Origin: Streptomyces sp. NA04227 | GTDB taxonomy: Bacteria; Actinomycetota; Actinomycetes; Streptomycetales; Streptomycetaceae | Assembly: GCF_013364195.1 (NCBI RefSeq) | Contig: NZ_CP054918.1 | Span: forward strand, 930,001 to 994,000 | DNA: 64,000 nucleotides | Direction of reading: 5' to 3' | In this document: piece by piece, positions 8,315 through 17,361 of the stretch | Numbering within the stretch: position 1 is the first letter of the stretch | How the letters are laid out: each line of letters starts with the position of its first letter | The notes under the pieces: model-generated | The model's input: the letters and a program-made list of their open reading frames with translations, nothing else | Told to the model about the DNA's origin: nothing | Databases searched by the model: none | Made by a program: the position numbers and the translations under genes

Positions 8315-9499
8315 GTGACCAAGGCGGAAGACGCCGGGGGCAGGGCGACGACCGGGGGCAGGGCCACCAAGCGCGCCACACCCGCCGACCGTCCCGCCCG
8401 CCCCACCAGCCGCGACGTGGCACGGGAGGCCGGCGTCTCGCAGGCCGCGGTCTCGCTGGTGCTCGGCGACAAGTGGCGGGGCCGCGTCTCCGAGGCCACC
8501 GCCGAGCGCGTACGCACCGCCGTACGCGAACTCGGCTACCGCCCCAACCTCGCCGCCCGCAACCTCCGGCTCGGCCGCACCCGCACCGTGCTCCTCGTGG
8601 TCCCCGCCCTCACCAACGAGTTCTTCGCACGGCTCCACTCGGGCGCCGCCGCCGTGGCCGCCGAGCACGGAACCGGCGTCGTCCTCTACCCCTCCGGCGG
8701 CATCGGCCCCGCACGGGACCCCTTCGACTCCGCGCGCGCCTCCCTCGACGGCGTCATCGCCTCCTCCATGGCCGCCGAGGCCCTCGCCGCCATCCGCGGC
8801 GACGAACTGCCCCTCGTCATGCTCGACAGCGACCCCGGAGACGCCGCGGAGAGCGCCGAGCCCGCCGCGAGTACGGGGGGCTCCGCGAGCGATCGGGCCG
8901 GTGGCCCCGACCAGACCGGCCCGACGGCCACCCACGAGGCAGGTACCGCCCGCGGCGCCGCCACCGTCAACCTCGATCTCGCCGACGGCGTACGGCAGTT
9001 GACGGAACATCTGCTCGGCCTCGGCCACCGCGACTTCCTGCACCTGGCCGCGGACGTCGACTCCTGGACCTTCGCCGTACGCGCCGAAGCCCTCGCCACG
9101 TACCTGCGCCCGGCCGGAGCCCGGCTGCGCACCGTCCGCACCGCACTCTCCGTACGGGACGCGCACGTCGCCGCACAGTCCGCGCTCGCCTCCGGCCCCC
9201 GCCCCACCGCCCTGGTCTGCGACGACGACATCATGGCCGCCGGAGCCTGCAAGGCCGCCCGCCGCCTCGGTCTGCGCGTACCCGAGGACCTCTCCGTCAC
9301 CGGCTTCGACGACCTGACACTGGCCACCGCCGTCGAGCCCGAACTCACCACCGTCCGCCTGCCCGCCGAGGACTTCGGCGCGGCGGGCATGCGCACCCTG
9401 CTCGCCGTACTCGACGGACGCTCCCCCGCCCCCGCGCCCCTGCCGGTCCGGCTGATCGTCCGCGGCTCAACGGGCCCGGCCGCCGTCCGCGCGGACTGA
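8315..9499 (+). CDS. LacI-family transcriptional regulator
   Basis: The product is 394 aa from GTG 8315, which follows GGAGGCGTCAC. After a basic Ala/Thr/Arg-rich N-terminal tail (about 1-28) comes the LacI HTH (RPTSRDVAREAGVSQAAVS) and hinge helix, then a periplasmic-binding-like ligand domain ending in SVTGFDDLTLATAVEPELTTV. It is longer than the usual 330-350 aa because of the tail and an insertion of about 40 low-complexity residues near 175-215 (AEPAASTGGSASDRAGG). It is divergent from the MFS gene and convergent with prcA. The likely target is the divergent promoter; the effector is unknown. Confidence 0.9.
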   Translation: MTKAEDAGGRATTGGRATKRATPADRPARPTSRDVAREAGVSQAAVSLVLGDKWRGRVSEATAERVRTAVRELGYRPNLAARNLRLGRTRTVLLVVPALTNEFFARLHSGAAAVAAEHGTGVVLYPSGGIGPARDPFDSARASLDGVIASSMAAEALAAIRGDELPLVMLDSDPGDAAESAEPAASTGGSASDRAGGPDQTGPTATHEAGTARGAATVNLDLADGVRQLTEHLLGLGHRDFLHLAADVDSWTFAVRAEALATYLRPAGARLRTVRTALSVRDAHVAAQSALASGPRPTALVCDDDIMAAGACKAARRLGLRVPEDLSVTGFDDLTLATAVEPELTTVRLPAEDFGAAGMRTLLAVLDGRSPAPAPLPVRLIVRGSTGPAAVRAD

Positions 9500-9576
9500 C
9501 ACGGCCTGACGCCGATCGCCTCGGCCTTCGCAACTTACGGGCGGGGACGCCACCGGGCACCGAGCCCGGGACACGA

Positions 9577-9608
9577 CGATGCCCCGGCCACCACCGGCCG
9601 GGGCATCG
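9577..9608. terminator. Bidirectional hairpin between the LacI gene and prcA
   Basis: A perfect 13-bp stem (9577-9589 with 9596-9608) with a 6-base loop lies between the convergent ends of the LacI gene (stop 9499) and prcA (stop 9659). Confidence 0.8.
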
Positions 9609-9658
9609 CTACAACCATCGCCGAACCACCGGGACTTACCGGCTCGGCCGCTACCGCA

Positions 9659-10450
9659 TTACTCCGCGGACTCGGAGCCGCTCTCGCCCGAGTCGCCCGC
9701 GCCGTCGTCGCCCTCGCCCGCGGCCGTCTCCTCCGACGACTCCCCGGCCGCCTCGCCCGCGAGCAGCCGGGAAAGCTGGTTGCCCACGATCCGCTTGAAC
9801 TTCCGCTGCTGCGGCCGCGTACGGTCGAGCACCGCGACCTCAAGACGCTCCGCGGGGATCTCCCGCTCACCGCCATTGGTGTCCCGCGAGAGCGCCTGCA
9901 CCGCGAGCCGCAGCGCCTCCGCCAGGGTCATCCCCTCGCGGTGCTGCTGATCCAGGTACCCGCTGATCTGCTCGGAGTTGCCACCGACCGCCACCGAGCC
10001 GTGCTCGTCGACGATCGAGCCATCGTGCGGAAGCCGGTAGATCTGGTCGCCCTCGGGGCTCTCGCCCACCTCCGCGACCACCAGCTCCACCTCGTACGGC
10101 TTCTCCGCCGCACTGGAGAAGATGGTGCCCAGCGTCTGCGCGTAGACGTTCGCCAGACCACGCGCCGTCACATCGTCACGGTCGTAGGTGTAGCCCCGCA
10201 GATCCGCGTAGCGCACACCGCCGATCCGCAGGTTCTCGTACTCGTTGTACTTACCGGCGGCGGCGAAGCCGATCCGGTCGTAGATCTCACTGAACTTGTG
10301 CAGGGCACGGGACGGGTTCTCACCGACGAAGACGATCCCGTCGGCGTACTGCAGCACGACCAGGCTGCGACCGCGTGCGATGCCCTTGCGGGCGTACTCC
10401 GCCCGGTCGGCCATGGCCTGCTGGGGGGAGACATAGAACGGTGTCGACAC
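9659..10450 (-). CDS. prcA: Proteasome subunit alpha
   Basis: The product is 263 aa and forms the outer, gating heptameric rings of the 20S core, docking the Arc ATPase. The N-terminus [23 protein letters not shown] is the standard actinobacterial alpha H0 region, and [12 protein letters not shown] strands complete the Ntn fold without a catalytic Thr. The last 35 residues are acidic and Gly/Ser rich and probably disordered. The GTG at 10450 follows AAGGGACGG. A gap of 109 bases separates it from prcB, so they are probably co-transcribed. The hairpin at 9577-9608 ends the transcript. Confidence 0.98.
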   Translation of the reverse strand: MSTPFYVSPQQAMADRAEYARKGIARGRSLVVLQYADGIVFVGENPSRALHKFSEIYDRIGFAAAGKYNEYENLRIGGVRYADLRGYTYDRDDVTARGLANVYAQTLGTIFSSAAEKPYEVELVVAEVGESPEGDQIYRLPHDGSIVDEHGSVAVGGNSEQISGYLDQQHREGMTLAEALRLAVQALSRDTNGGEREIPAERLEVAVLDRTRPQQRKFKRIVGNQLSRLLAGEAAGESSEETAAGEGDDGAGDSGESGSESAE

Positions 10451-10559
10451 CGGCTGCCCGTCCCTTTCTGTCGGTGGAGCTTCTGCGGAGCTTGGAGATT
10501 CGGCTTCGGCGATGGCACCGGGCCACGGCCGCGACGGCGCTACGTCCTCGGAGCCGCGG

Positions 10560-11405
10560 CTAGAGCAGCTGCGCCCGCGGGCCGTCCGGCTGCTCCTGAC
10601 GGCGCTCCACGACCGAGCGCGCGACCTCGGAGGACTGGGCCTCGGTGAGCTTGCGGAAGCCGTCCTCGGTGATCACCGAGACGATCGGGAAGATCTGCCG
10701 GGGCAGGTCCGGGCCGCCCGTCGCCGAATCGTCGTCGGCGGCGTCGTACAGCGCCTGCACCACAAGCGTGATCGCCTGCTGCTCGGACAGGTCCTCACGG
10801 AACAGCTTCTTCATCGAACCGCGGGCGAAGACCGAACCCGAACCGGTCGCGGCGAACCCGCGCTCCTCGGAACGGCCGCCCGTGACGTCGTAGGAGAAGA
10901 TGCGCCCCTTGGCGCGGTCCACGTCCCAGCCCGCGAAGAGCGGCACCACGGCGAGGCCCTGCATCGCCATGGCCAGGTTGGAACGGATCATCGTGGACAG
11001 GCGGTTGGCCTTGCCCTCCAGCGAGAGCGTGGTGCCCTCGACCTTCTCGAAGTGCTCCAGTTCGAGCTGGAACAGCTTCACCATCTCCACCGCGAGACCC
11101 GCGGTGCCCGCGATGCCGACCGCCGAGTACTCGTCGGCCGGGAACACCTTCTCCACGTCGCGCTGGGCGATCATGTTGCCCATCGTCGCGCGCCGGTCAC
11201 CCGCGAGCACCACACCGCCCGGGAAGCTGACCGCCACGATGGTGGTGCCGTGCGGCGCCTCGAACGCTCCCTGCACCTGCGGCAACTGCCGGTTGCCCGG
11301 GAGCATTTGGGGCTGGTGGTCGGACAGGAAGTCGACGAACGACGAAGAGCCAGGCGTCAGGAAGGCTGCTGGTAGACGCCCGTTGTCTCGGGTGTTGGCT
11401 TCCAC
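10560..11405 (-). CDS. prcB: Proteasome subunit beta (catalytic)
   Basis: The product is 281 aa. The propeptide is about 53 residues; processing at HG/TTIVAV exposes Thr54 as the N-terminal nucleophile. [11 protein letters not shown] and [16 protein letters not shown] are canonical beta-subunit segments. The GTG at 11405 has GGAAGGA 6 bases upstream and gives the family N-terminus MEANTR...[15 protein letters not shown]. The first 49 bases overlap the 3' end of the HNH endonuclease gene in another frame, so the propeptide region is dually coding and its RBS lies inside the HNH gene. Expression from the pup promoter through the HNH gene is likely. Confidence 0.98.
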   Translation of the reverse strand: MEANTRDNGRLPAAFLTPGSSSFVDFLSDHQPQMLPGNRQLPQVQGAFEAPHGTTIVAVSFPGGVVLAGDRRATMGNMIAQRDVEKVFPADEYSAVGIAGTAGLAVEMVKLFQLELEHFEKVEGTTLSLEGKANRLSTMIRSNLAMAMQGLAVVPLFAGWDVDRAKGRIFSYDVTGGRSEERGFAATGSGSVFARGSMKKLFREDLSEQQAITLVVQALYDAADDDSATGGPDLPRQIFPIVSVITEDGFRKLTEAQSSEVARSVVERRQEQPDGPRAQLL

Positions 11406-11950
11406 ACGATTCCTTCCAGATAGGCGGCAGCCCGACGCAAGTTATCGGGCCGATCCTTGAACTGTCCTAAGCCTGCATTGCAACTGAAGCACAGTACGCC
11501 ACGGACCCTACCCGTCTCGTGACAGTGATCCACATGCTCCGCCGGGGCATCACAACAGATGCAGCACAGACCCTGCTGCTGCTCGATGAGAGAATCCAAC
11601 TGGGCAGGACTGAGGCCGTACTTGCGCTGGAAGTAGCTGACGCGGTTCCGATGCGCACGACATTCACGACAGTAGCTGGCCCAGCCGTCGGACGATGTCC
11701 GGTTCCGCTCCCATTCCGCATGCGGCTTGACCTGCTCGCACTGCGGGCACCGTTTGAAGCCCCGAGGTACGGGGACCTTGACCCGCACCGATCTGCCCTG
11801 GGCCTCCTGGCGCTGCCGGTAGTACTCGGCTGAGCACTTCCTGCAGTACGCCTGGAGGCCGTCCCGCATGGCTCGGTTGCTGGCGAACTCAGTCCGTGGC
11901 AGAAACCGCCCGCAGCGCGAGCATTTCTTACTCTCTGCCGATTCGGACAT
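11357..11950 (-). CDS. Endonuclease VII-like HNH protein with two Zn-knuckle modules
   Basis: The product is 197 aa. The C-terminal domain (about 115-175) is a recombination-endonuclease-VII type HNH fold: [15 protein letters not shown] and [10 protein letters not shown]. It is preceded by two homologous modules, residues 10-45 (Cys10, 13, 36, 39) and 68-105 (Cys68, 71, 94, 97), each with a DG..(A/S)YC(R)xC ending, apparently an internal duplication. It begins 6 bases after the pup stop and overlaps prcB by 49 bases, so it is embedded in pup-prcBA. The gene looks clearly less GC-rich than its neighbours, which suggests acquisition. As I recall, S. coelicolor has a gene at the same place. Function is unknown; DNA cleavage is inferred from the intact motif. 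Confidence 0.9.
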   Translation of the reverse strand: MSESAESKKCSRCGRFLPRTEFASNRAMRDGLQAYCRKCSAEYYRQRQEAQGRSVRVKVPVPRGFKRCPQCEQVKPHAEWERNRTSSDGWASYCRECRAHRNRVSYFQRKYGLSPAQLDSLIEQQQGLCCICCDAPAEHVDHCHETGRVRGVLCFSCNAGLGQFKDRPDNLRRAAAYLEGIVWKPTPETTGVYQQPS

Positions 11951-11956
11951 TAAGGG

Positions 11957-12175
11957 CTATTCGCCACCTTTCTGAACAAATGACCTCACGAAATCCTCTG
12001 CGTTCTCCTCGAGCACGTCGTCGATCTCGTCCAGCACCGAGTCGACGTCGTCGCTCAGCTGCTCCTGGCGTTCCTTGAGGTCCTCGGACGCCTGGGCGTC
12101 CTGTGCCTGCTCCTCGACGTCCTCTGTGGGACGCGTGGCCTTCTGCTGTCCGCCGCCGGTGTCCTTGGTCGCCAT
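11957..12175 (-). CDS. pup: Pup, prokaryotic ubiquitin-like protein
   Basis: The product is 72 aa, disordered and acidic. It carries SDDVDSVLDEIDDVLEENAED, the helix-forming region bound by the Arc coiled coil, and ends VRSFVQKGGE. The last codon is GAA, so this Pup ends in Gly-Gly-Glu and can be ligated by PafA without prior deamidation by Dop. ATG 12175 (MATKDTGGGQQ) is chosen over longer options because it is the family N-terminus and GGGGTGAGGGTT precedes it. The HNH gene and prcB-prcA follow downstream. Confidence 0.98.
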   Translation of the reverse strand: MATKDTGGGQQKATRPTEDVEEQAQDAQASEDLKERQEQLSDDVDSVLDEIDDVLEENAEDFVRSFVQKGGE

Positions 12176-12283
12176 AACCCTCACCCCGCTCGGTTCGACG
12201 TACTGCGCGCCGCGCAGTCGTACAAGATCAGACCCTACAAGCAGGGGCTGACATCGGCCCCGCTGTTTTCCCTGTTGGTGCAA

Positions 12284-12315
12284 CGCCCGGGAGCCATCCC
12301 GATGATTCCCGGGCG
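12284..12315 (-). terminator. Hairpin after dop
   Basis: A 9-bp stem (12284-12292 with 12307-12315, CGCCCGGGA) with a 14-base loop lies 29 bases past the dop stop. It implies that pup has its own promoter in 12176-12283. Confidence 0.6.
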
Positions 12316-12344
12316 CCATGGATTTCAGACCGCCGCGGGCCGGT

Positions 12345-13856
12345 TCAATTGCCCGAGAGCACCCGGACCAGGTCCTCGGCCGTGCGGCAGCGGTCCAGGA
12401 GCTCCTTGACGTGGTTCCTGGTCCCGCGCAGCGGTTCCATGGTGGGCACGCGCTGCAACGAGTCGTGACCGGGGAGGTCGAAGATGACCGAGTCCCAGGA
12501 GGCCGCGGCCACGTGCTCGGCGTACTGCTCCAGGCACCGGCCCCGGAAATAGGCCCTGGTGTCCTCCGGAGGGTTGGTCTCGGCCCATTCCACCCGGTTC
12601 TCGTCCAGGAGGCGCTTCATCTTGCCGCGGGCCGCGAGACGGTTGTACAGGCCCTTGTCGGGGCGTACGTCCGCGTACTGCAGGTCGACCAGGTGCAGGC
12701 GGGCGGCGTCCCAGTCCAGGCCGTCGCGGCGCCGGTAGCCCTCCATGAGCTCGCGCTTGGCGACCCAGTCCAGTTCGCCGGACAGGCTCATCGGATCGCT
12801 CTCCAGGCGCCCGAGCACGTCCTCCCAGCGGCTGAGCACGTCCTTGGTCTGCTCGTCCGCGTCGGCGCCGAAGCGCTCCTCCACGTACTTCCTGGCCAGC
12901 TCGTAGTACTCCATCTGGAGTTGCACCGCGGTCAGTGTCCGTCCGCTGCGCAGCGTGATCAGGTGTTTGAGGGAGGGGTCGTGGGAGACCTGGTGGAGGG
13001 TGCGTACAGGGTGCTCGACGGCCAGGTCGACCGCGATGAAACCGTCCTCGATCATGGACAGGACCAGGGCGGTGGTGCCGAGCTTGAGGTAGGTGGAGAT
13101 CTCGGAGAGGTTGGCGTCCCCGATGATCACGTGGAGGCGGCGGTACTTCTCCGCGTCGGCGTGCGGTTCGTCGCGGGTGTTGATGATGGGCCGCTTGAGT
13201 GTGGTCTCCAGACCCACCTCGACCTCGAAGTAGTCCGCCCGCTGGCTGATCTGGAAGCCGTGCTCGTGGCCGTCCTGGCCGAGGCCGACGCGTCCGGCGC
13301 CGGTGACGACCTGGCGGGAGACGAAGAACGGCGTCAGGTGGCGCACGATGTCCGAGAAGGCGGTCTCCCGCTTCATCAGGTAGTTCTCGTGGGTGCCGTA
13401 GGAGGCGCCCTTGTTGTCGGTGTTGTTCTTGTAGAGCAGGATCGGCTGAGCCCCGGGAAGTGCCCCGGCCCGCTCCGCCGCCTCGGCCATGATGCGCTCG
13501 CCGGCCTTGTCCCACAGGACGGCGTCGAGCGGGTTGGTGACCTCGGGTGCGCTGTACTCGGGGTGGGCGTGGTCGACGTAGAGCCGGGCACCGTTGGTGA
13601 GGATGACATTGGCCAGGCCGATGTCCTCGTCGGTGAGCTGGCTGGAGTCGGCGGCCTCCCTGGCGAGGTCGAAGCCTCGCGCGTCGCGCAGCGGGTTCTC
13701 CTCCTCGAAGTCCCAGCGGGCGCGCCTGGCCCGGTGCATCGCCGCCGCGTAGGCGTTGACGATCTGGGACGAGGTGAGCATGGCATTGGCATTGGGGTGG
13801 CCGGGGACGGAGATCCCGTACTCCGTCTCGATGCCCATTACTCGCCGTACGGTCAT
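12345..13856 (-). CDS. dop: Dop, deamidase/depupylase
   Basis: Dop removes Pup from substrates and, where Pup ends in Gln, deamidates it. The protein is 503 aa, with the PafA-like fold [16 protein letters not shown] (Glu10) and the catalytic Asp95 in [15 protein letters not shown]. About 40 residues before Asp95 ([14 protein letters not shown]...) correspond to the Dop-specific loop absent from Paf[19 protein letters not shown] is conserved. The gene follows arc on the same strand with a terminator-like hairpin and a 259-base gap between them, so it may have its own promoter. With a Pup ending in Glu, depupylation is its main expected job here. Confidence 0.98.
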   Translation of the reverse strand: MTVRRVMGIETEYGISVPGHPNANAMLTSSQIVNAYAAAMHRARRARWDFEEENPLRDARGFDLAREAADSSQLTDEDIGLANVILTNGARLYVDHAHPEYSAPEVTNPLDAVLWDKAGERIMAEAAERAGALPGAQPILLYKNNTDNKGASYGTHENYLMKRETAFSDIVRHLTPFFVSRQVVTGAGRVGLGQDGHEHGFQISQRADYFEVEVGLETTLKRPIINTRDEPHADAEKYRRLHVIIGDANLSEISTYLKLGTTALVLSMIEDGFIAVDLAVEHPVRTLHQVSHDPSLKHLITLRSGRTLTAVQLQMEYYELARKYVEERFGADADEQTKDVLSRWEDVLGRLESDPMSLSGELDWVAKRELMEGYRRRDGLDWDAARLHLVDLQYADVRPDKGLYNRLAARGKMKRLLDENRVEWAETNPPEDTRAYFRGRCLEQYAEHVAAASWDSVIFDLPGHDSLQRVPTMEPLRGTRNHVKELLDRCRTAEDLVRVLSGN

Positions 13857-14073
13857 GCGGCCCTCCTTGCCCGGCGGCGCTCCCGTCCGGGAACGGCGCT
13901 CAAGTACCGCGCCTGCGGTGCGGTGCCCGACCCCGCACCGCGCGGCTCGGCGGTACCGACGAGCCTAGAACGCCGCCACGCGGGTGGGGAGATCATTTGC
14001 CTCATTGCTTTTCGGCCGGTACCCGGCCAAGCGGGAATTCGGCCATTGTCACGGACGGCGACAGAAAACAGTC

Positions 14074-14105
14074 GGCTGCGGATACCCACCGAGGCATCCG
14101 CAGCC
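14074..14105 (-). terminator. Hairpin after arc
   Basis: A perfect 10-bp stem (14074-14083 with 14096-14105, GGCTGCGGAT) with a 12-base loop is followed on the minus strand by GACTGTTTTC. It lies 10 bases after the arc stop. Confidence 0.75.
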
Positions 14106-14115
14106 GTCCTGTCAT

Positions 14116-15888
14116 TTACAGGTACTGACCCGTGTTCGCCACGGTGTCGATGGAACGCCCGGTGTCCGCGCCCTGCTTTCCGGTGACGAGCGTGCGGATG
14201 TAGACGATCCGCTCGCCCTTCTTTCCGGAGATACGGGCCCAGTCGTCGGGGTTCGTGGTGTTCGGAAGGTCCTCGTTCTCCTTGAACTCGTCCACGCAGG
14301 CCTGGAGGAGATGGGAGACGCGCAAGCCCTTCTGGTTCTGTTCCAGGAAGGCCTTGATGGCCATTTTCTTGGCGCGGCCGACGATGTTCTCGATCATCGC
14401 ACCGGAATTGAAGTCCTTGAAGTACAGGACTTCCTTGTCGCCATTGGCGTACGTGACTTCCAGGAAGCGATTCTCCTCGGACTCCGCGTACATCGCCTCG
14501 ACCACGGACTGGATCATGGCGTCGACCGTCGAGGACTTGTCGCTGCCGTGCTCGGCGAGGTCGTCGGCGTGCAGCGGGAGCCGCTCGGTCAGGTACTTGC
14601 CGAAGATGTCCTTGGCCGCCTCGGCGTCCGGGCGCTCGATCTTGATCTTCACGTCGAGTCGTCCGGGCCGCAGGATGGCCGGGTCGATCATGTCCTCGCG
14701 GTTGGAGGCGCCGATGACGATGACGTTCTCCAGGCCCTCGACGCCGTCGATCTCGGCGAGGAGCTGGGGGACGATGGTGTTCTCGACATCGGAGCTGACG
14801 CCCGAGCCGCGGGTGCGGAAGAGCGACTCCATCTCGTCGAAGAAGACGATGACCGGGGTGCCCTCGCTGGCCTTCTCACGGGCACGCTGGAAGACCAAGC
14901 GGATGTGCCGCTCGGTCTCGCCGACGTACTTGTTGAGCAGCTCGGGGCCCTTGATGTTGAGGAAGTAGCTCTTGCCGGCGGGCTGTCCGGTGACCTCCGC
15001 GACCTTCTTGGCAAGGGAGTTGGCGACCGCCTTGGCGATCAGCGTCTTGCCGCAGCCGGGCGGGCCGTAGAGCAGTACGCCCTTGGGCGGGCGCAGCTCG
15101 TGTTCCTTGAACAGGTCCGGATACAGGTACGGGAGCTCCACGGCGTCGCGGATGCTCTCGATCTGGCCGCCGAGGCCGCCGATCTTGTCGTAGCTGATGT
15201 CGGGGACTTCTTCGAGGACCAGCTCTTCGACCTCGCTCTTGGGCACGACCTCGTAGACGTAGCCGGAGCGGGGTTCGAGGAGCAGGGCGTCCCCGGGTCG
15301 GATGGTGATGTCCTCGGTGAGCAGGGGCTCGGCGAGGCGCACCACGCGCTCCTCGTCGGTGTGCCCGACCACCAGGGCGCGTTCGCCGTCCTCGAGTATC
15401 TCCTTGAGCGTCACGATGTCGCCGACGCGTTCGAAGGCCATTGCCTCGACCACGTTGAGCGCCTCGTTGAGCATCAGTTCCTGGCCGCGCCTGAGCTCGT
15501 CGAGCGGGACGCTGGGGCTGACGTTCACCCGGAGCTTGCGGCCCCCGGTGAAGATGTCGGCCGTGCCGTCCTCGTTGGCCAAGAGGAAGACGCCGAATCC
15601 GGCCGGGGGCTGGGCGAGGCGGTCCACCTCCTCCTTGAGGGCCACGATCTGGTCACGGGCCTCACGGAGTGTGTTGGCGAGCCGTTCATTTTGCGCGGAA
15701 ACGCCGGCCAGGTTGGTCTGCAGCTCGACGATCCGCTCTTCGAGAATCCTCGTATGACGCGGAGAGTCGGCGAGCTTGCGGCGCAGGACGGCGATTTCCT
15801 GCTCGAGATAGGCAATCTGACCGGAAGGGTCCTCGGACCCTCGTCCCGGGCGGATGCCGCGGTTGATGTCGTCGTCGTGGGCTGCCAC
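14116..15888 (-). CDS. arc: Arc/Mpa, proteasome-associated AAA ATPase
   Basis: Arc forms the hexamer that recognises Pup, unfolds the tagged protein and feeds PrcBA. The protein is 590 aa from GTG 15888, chosen over an in-frame start 6 codons upstream because GGAGGTGAGGACC precedes it and it gives [12 protein letters not shown] coiled coil spans about 22-92, tandem OB folds about 95-225, Walker A GPPGCGKT is at 275-282, and Walker B VIVFFDE is at 346-352. The C-terminus ends GQYL, the penultimate-Tyr motif that opens the 20S gate. It is divergent from the ferredoxin gene. Confidence 0.97.
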   Translation of the reverse strand: MAAHDDDINRGIRPGRGSEDPSGQIAYLEQEIAVLRRKLADSPRHTRILEERIVELQTNLAGVSAQNERLANTLREARDQIVALKEEVDRLAQPPAGFGVFLLANEDGTADIFTGGRKLRVNVSPSVPLDELRRGQELMLNEALNVVEAMAFERVGDIVTLKEILEDGERALVVGHTDEERVVRLAEPLLTEDITIRPGDALLLEPRSGYVYEVVPKSEVEELVLEEVPDISYDKIGGLGGQIESIRDAVELPYLYPDLFKEHELRPPKGVLLYGPPGCGKTLIAKAVANSLAKKVAEVTGQPAGKSYFLNIKGPELLNKYVGETERHIRLVFQRAREKASEGTPVIVFFDEMESLFRTRGSGVSSDVENTIVPQLLAEIDGVEGLENVIVIGASNREDMIDPAILRPGRLDVKIKIERPDAEAAKDIFGKYLTERLPLHADDLAEHGSDKSSTVDAMIQSVVEAMYAESEENRFLEVTYANGDKEVLYFKDFNSGAMIENIVGRAKKMAIKAFLEQNQKGLRVSHLLQACVDEFKENEDLPNTTNPDDWARISGKKGERIVYIRTLVTGKQGADTGRSIDTVANTGQYL

Positions 15889-16148
15889 GGTCCTCACCTC
15901 CTCCAAGGGGAGCTGGACGCTTCCAGACCCTACCTGGGTGGGTGCCGATTGAAACCCCTAGATCACAAAGACCGACGGGGTGTGTCCGATCTTCACCCTT
16001 GCGCTCTCCCTCACGCCAGGGGAATACCCACCTGAAGTCCGTGGAAAGCGGGCGGTTGTAAGGTCGAAGTGTTCAACACCCGTCAGAGCTGGCCCGATTT
16101 GCCCCTTATACGGACTGCTCGGCGCAGCGAGACGACAGGGAGACAGCG

Positions 16149-16457
16149 GTGCAGGACCAGGGCAGTGCGCAGGCGACCGAGGATGTCGATCTCGAGGTCT
16201 GGATCGATCAGGAACTGTGCACGGGCGACGGAATCTGTGTGCAATACGCCCCCGAGGTCTTTGAACTGGACATCGACGGGCTTGCTTACGTGAAGGGTTC
16301 GGACGACGAACTCCTGCAGCAGCCGGGGGCGGTGACGCCGGTTCCGCTGACGCTGCTCACCGATGTCACGGATTCCGCGAAGGAGTGCCCGGGCGACTGC
16401 ATCCATGTGCGTCGGGTTTCGGACAAGGTGGAGATCTACGGTCCGGACGCGGAGTAA
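16149..16457 (+). CDS. Small ferredoxin, single-cluster type
   Basis: The product is 102 aa. CTGDGIC (Cys24, Cys30) with APEVFEL and the C-terminal ECPGDCIHV (Cys80, Cys84) is the pattern of actinobacterial [3Fe-4S]/[4Fe-4S] ferredoxins of the P450-partner type, with an inserted loop of about 20 residues between the halves. It transfers electrons to an unidentified partner; no P450 or reductase is near. It is divergent from arc and separated from it by 260 bases. As I recall, this ferredoxin-arc neighbourhood is conserved in Streptomyces. GTG 16149 is preceded by GGGAGACAGCG. Confidence 0.9.
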   Translation: MQDQGSAQATEDVDLEVWIDQELCTGDGICVQYAPEVFELDIDGLAYVKGSDDELLQQPGAVTPVPLTLLTDVTDSAKECPGDCIHVRRVSDKVEIYGPDAE

Positions 16458-16488
16458 GGATCCGACAGCGTCGGGTGAGAAAGACCCC

Positions 16489-16522
16489 GGGCCCGGAGCG
16501 CCGTGAACGGCGTTCCGGGCCC
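16489..16522. terminator. Bidirectional hairpin between ferredoxin and secreted hypothetical
   Basis: A 15-bp stem (16489-16503 with 16508-16522, one G-T pair) with a tetraloop TGAA lies between convergent genes. Confidence 0.8.
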
Positions 16523-16560
16523 TTGTGCGTCGCGGTGTACGACGCATCGTGTGGATCCGG

Positions 16561-17151
16561 TCACACGCTGTCGGCCCGGTCCGGGTCGGTGCGCTGGAAG
16601 GTGCCGTCGTGCCAGCGCCAGCTCGCCCGCTCCGTGACGTCGGGGCAGCAACTGGGCACGTCCGGCGAGGAGTAGCCGCGCAGGGTGGCCAGTACGGCGC
16701 CGTGGCGGATCGTCAACTCACCTGCGTTCCGGCGGTCCTTGGGGTCCACGAGCGTGGCCACCACGCGCGGGGGCGCACCGGTGTCGGCGGACCGGGTGAG
16801 TACGTAGACGCCGTCGGGCGGGTTGCCGGAGCCCGCGTCGCAGCGCACCGCCACGACCGTTTCGGGTCTGCCGTCGCCGTCGAGGTCGCCGGCGGCCCGG
16901 TGGTGGACCTTGGCGCCGACGGTGCCGCAGTCGAGCGGGAAGCTCACGCCCGCCGGATCGGGCGCGGGCGCGGGGGCGCTCTGCGTGCCGACGGAGGACT
17001 TGCCGGGACGGGCAGGCTGAGCCGCCGTCGCGTCGTCGGGCTGCAGGAACGAGGAGCCTGCGACGACCGCGGCGAGGGCGGCTGCGGTGGCGACCCAGTG
17101 GATGGGCCTGGTGGTGGTGTGTGCGAGTTCCGGGACGGCGGATTGCTGCAC
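16561..17151 (-). CDS. Secreted or membrane-anchored hypothetical with FG-GAP-like motif
   Basis: The product is 196 aa from GTG 17151 (AGGAGACG upstream); a longer in-frame start exists but lacks support. One hydrophobic segment at about 18-33 (WVATAAALAAVVAGSSF) acts as signal or anchor. The outer part contains GDLDGDGRPETVVAVRC, the Asp-rich loop of VCBS/FG-GAP repeats that binds calcium, and a CC pair near the C-terminus (PSCCPDV). The function is not known. It lies between trmI and the ferredoxin gene, with terminators on both sides, so it is probably monocistronic. Confidence 0.8.
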   Translation of the reverse strand: MQQSAVPELAHTTTRPIHWVATAAALAAVVAGSSFLQPDDATAAQPARPGKSSVGTQSAPAPAPDPAGVSFPLDCGTVGAKVHHRAAGDLDGDGRPETVVAVRCDAGSGNPPDGVYVLTRSADTGAPPRVVATLVDPKDRRNAGELTIRHGAVLATLRGYSSPDVPSCCPDVTERASWRWHDGTFQRTDPDRADSV

Positions 17152-17287
17152 TAGGAGCGTCTCCTGTGGGCTGTGCCGGGTTCGGGGGGATGGCAGGCAT
17201 GGTGCCACAGGTCACACTTGGCCGGAACGGCGGGGTCGCACTCGGTTTGACCGGAGGGCGCACGTGGGGGCGCGCGCCGTCAACGCG

Positions 17288-17340
17288 CGGGCCCCGTGCC
17301 CGAGTTCATCGCGTGGGCGTGAACTCCGGTACGGGGCCCG
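17288..17340 (-). terminator. Long imperfect hairpin after trmI
   Basis: The outer stem 17288-17297 pairs with 17331-17340 (10 bp). The inner stem 17302-17307 pairs with 17321-17326 (GAGTTC/GAACTC). It lies 21 bases past the trmI stop. Confidence 0.75.
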
Positions 17341-17361
17341 GGAGTTGGGTGCGAGCGCCGG

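Noticed and set aside
11357..11950. The HNH gene as an intein or group I intron endonuclease
   Set aside because: It is a free-standing frame with its own start between pup and prcB; no splicing motifs, and both neighbours are uninterrupted.
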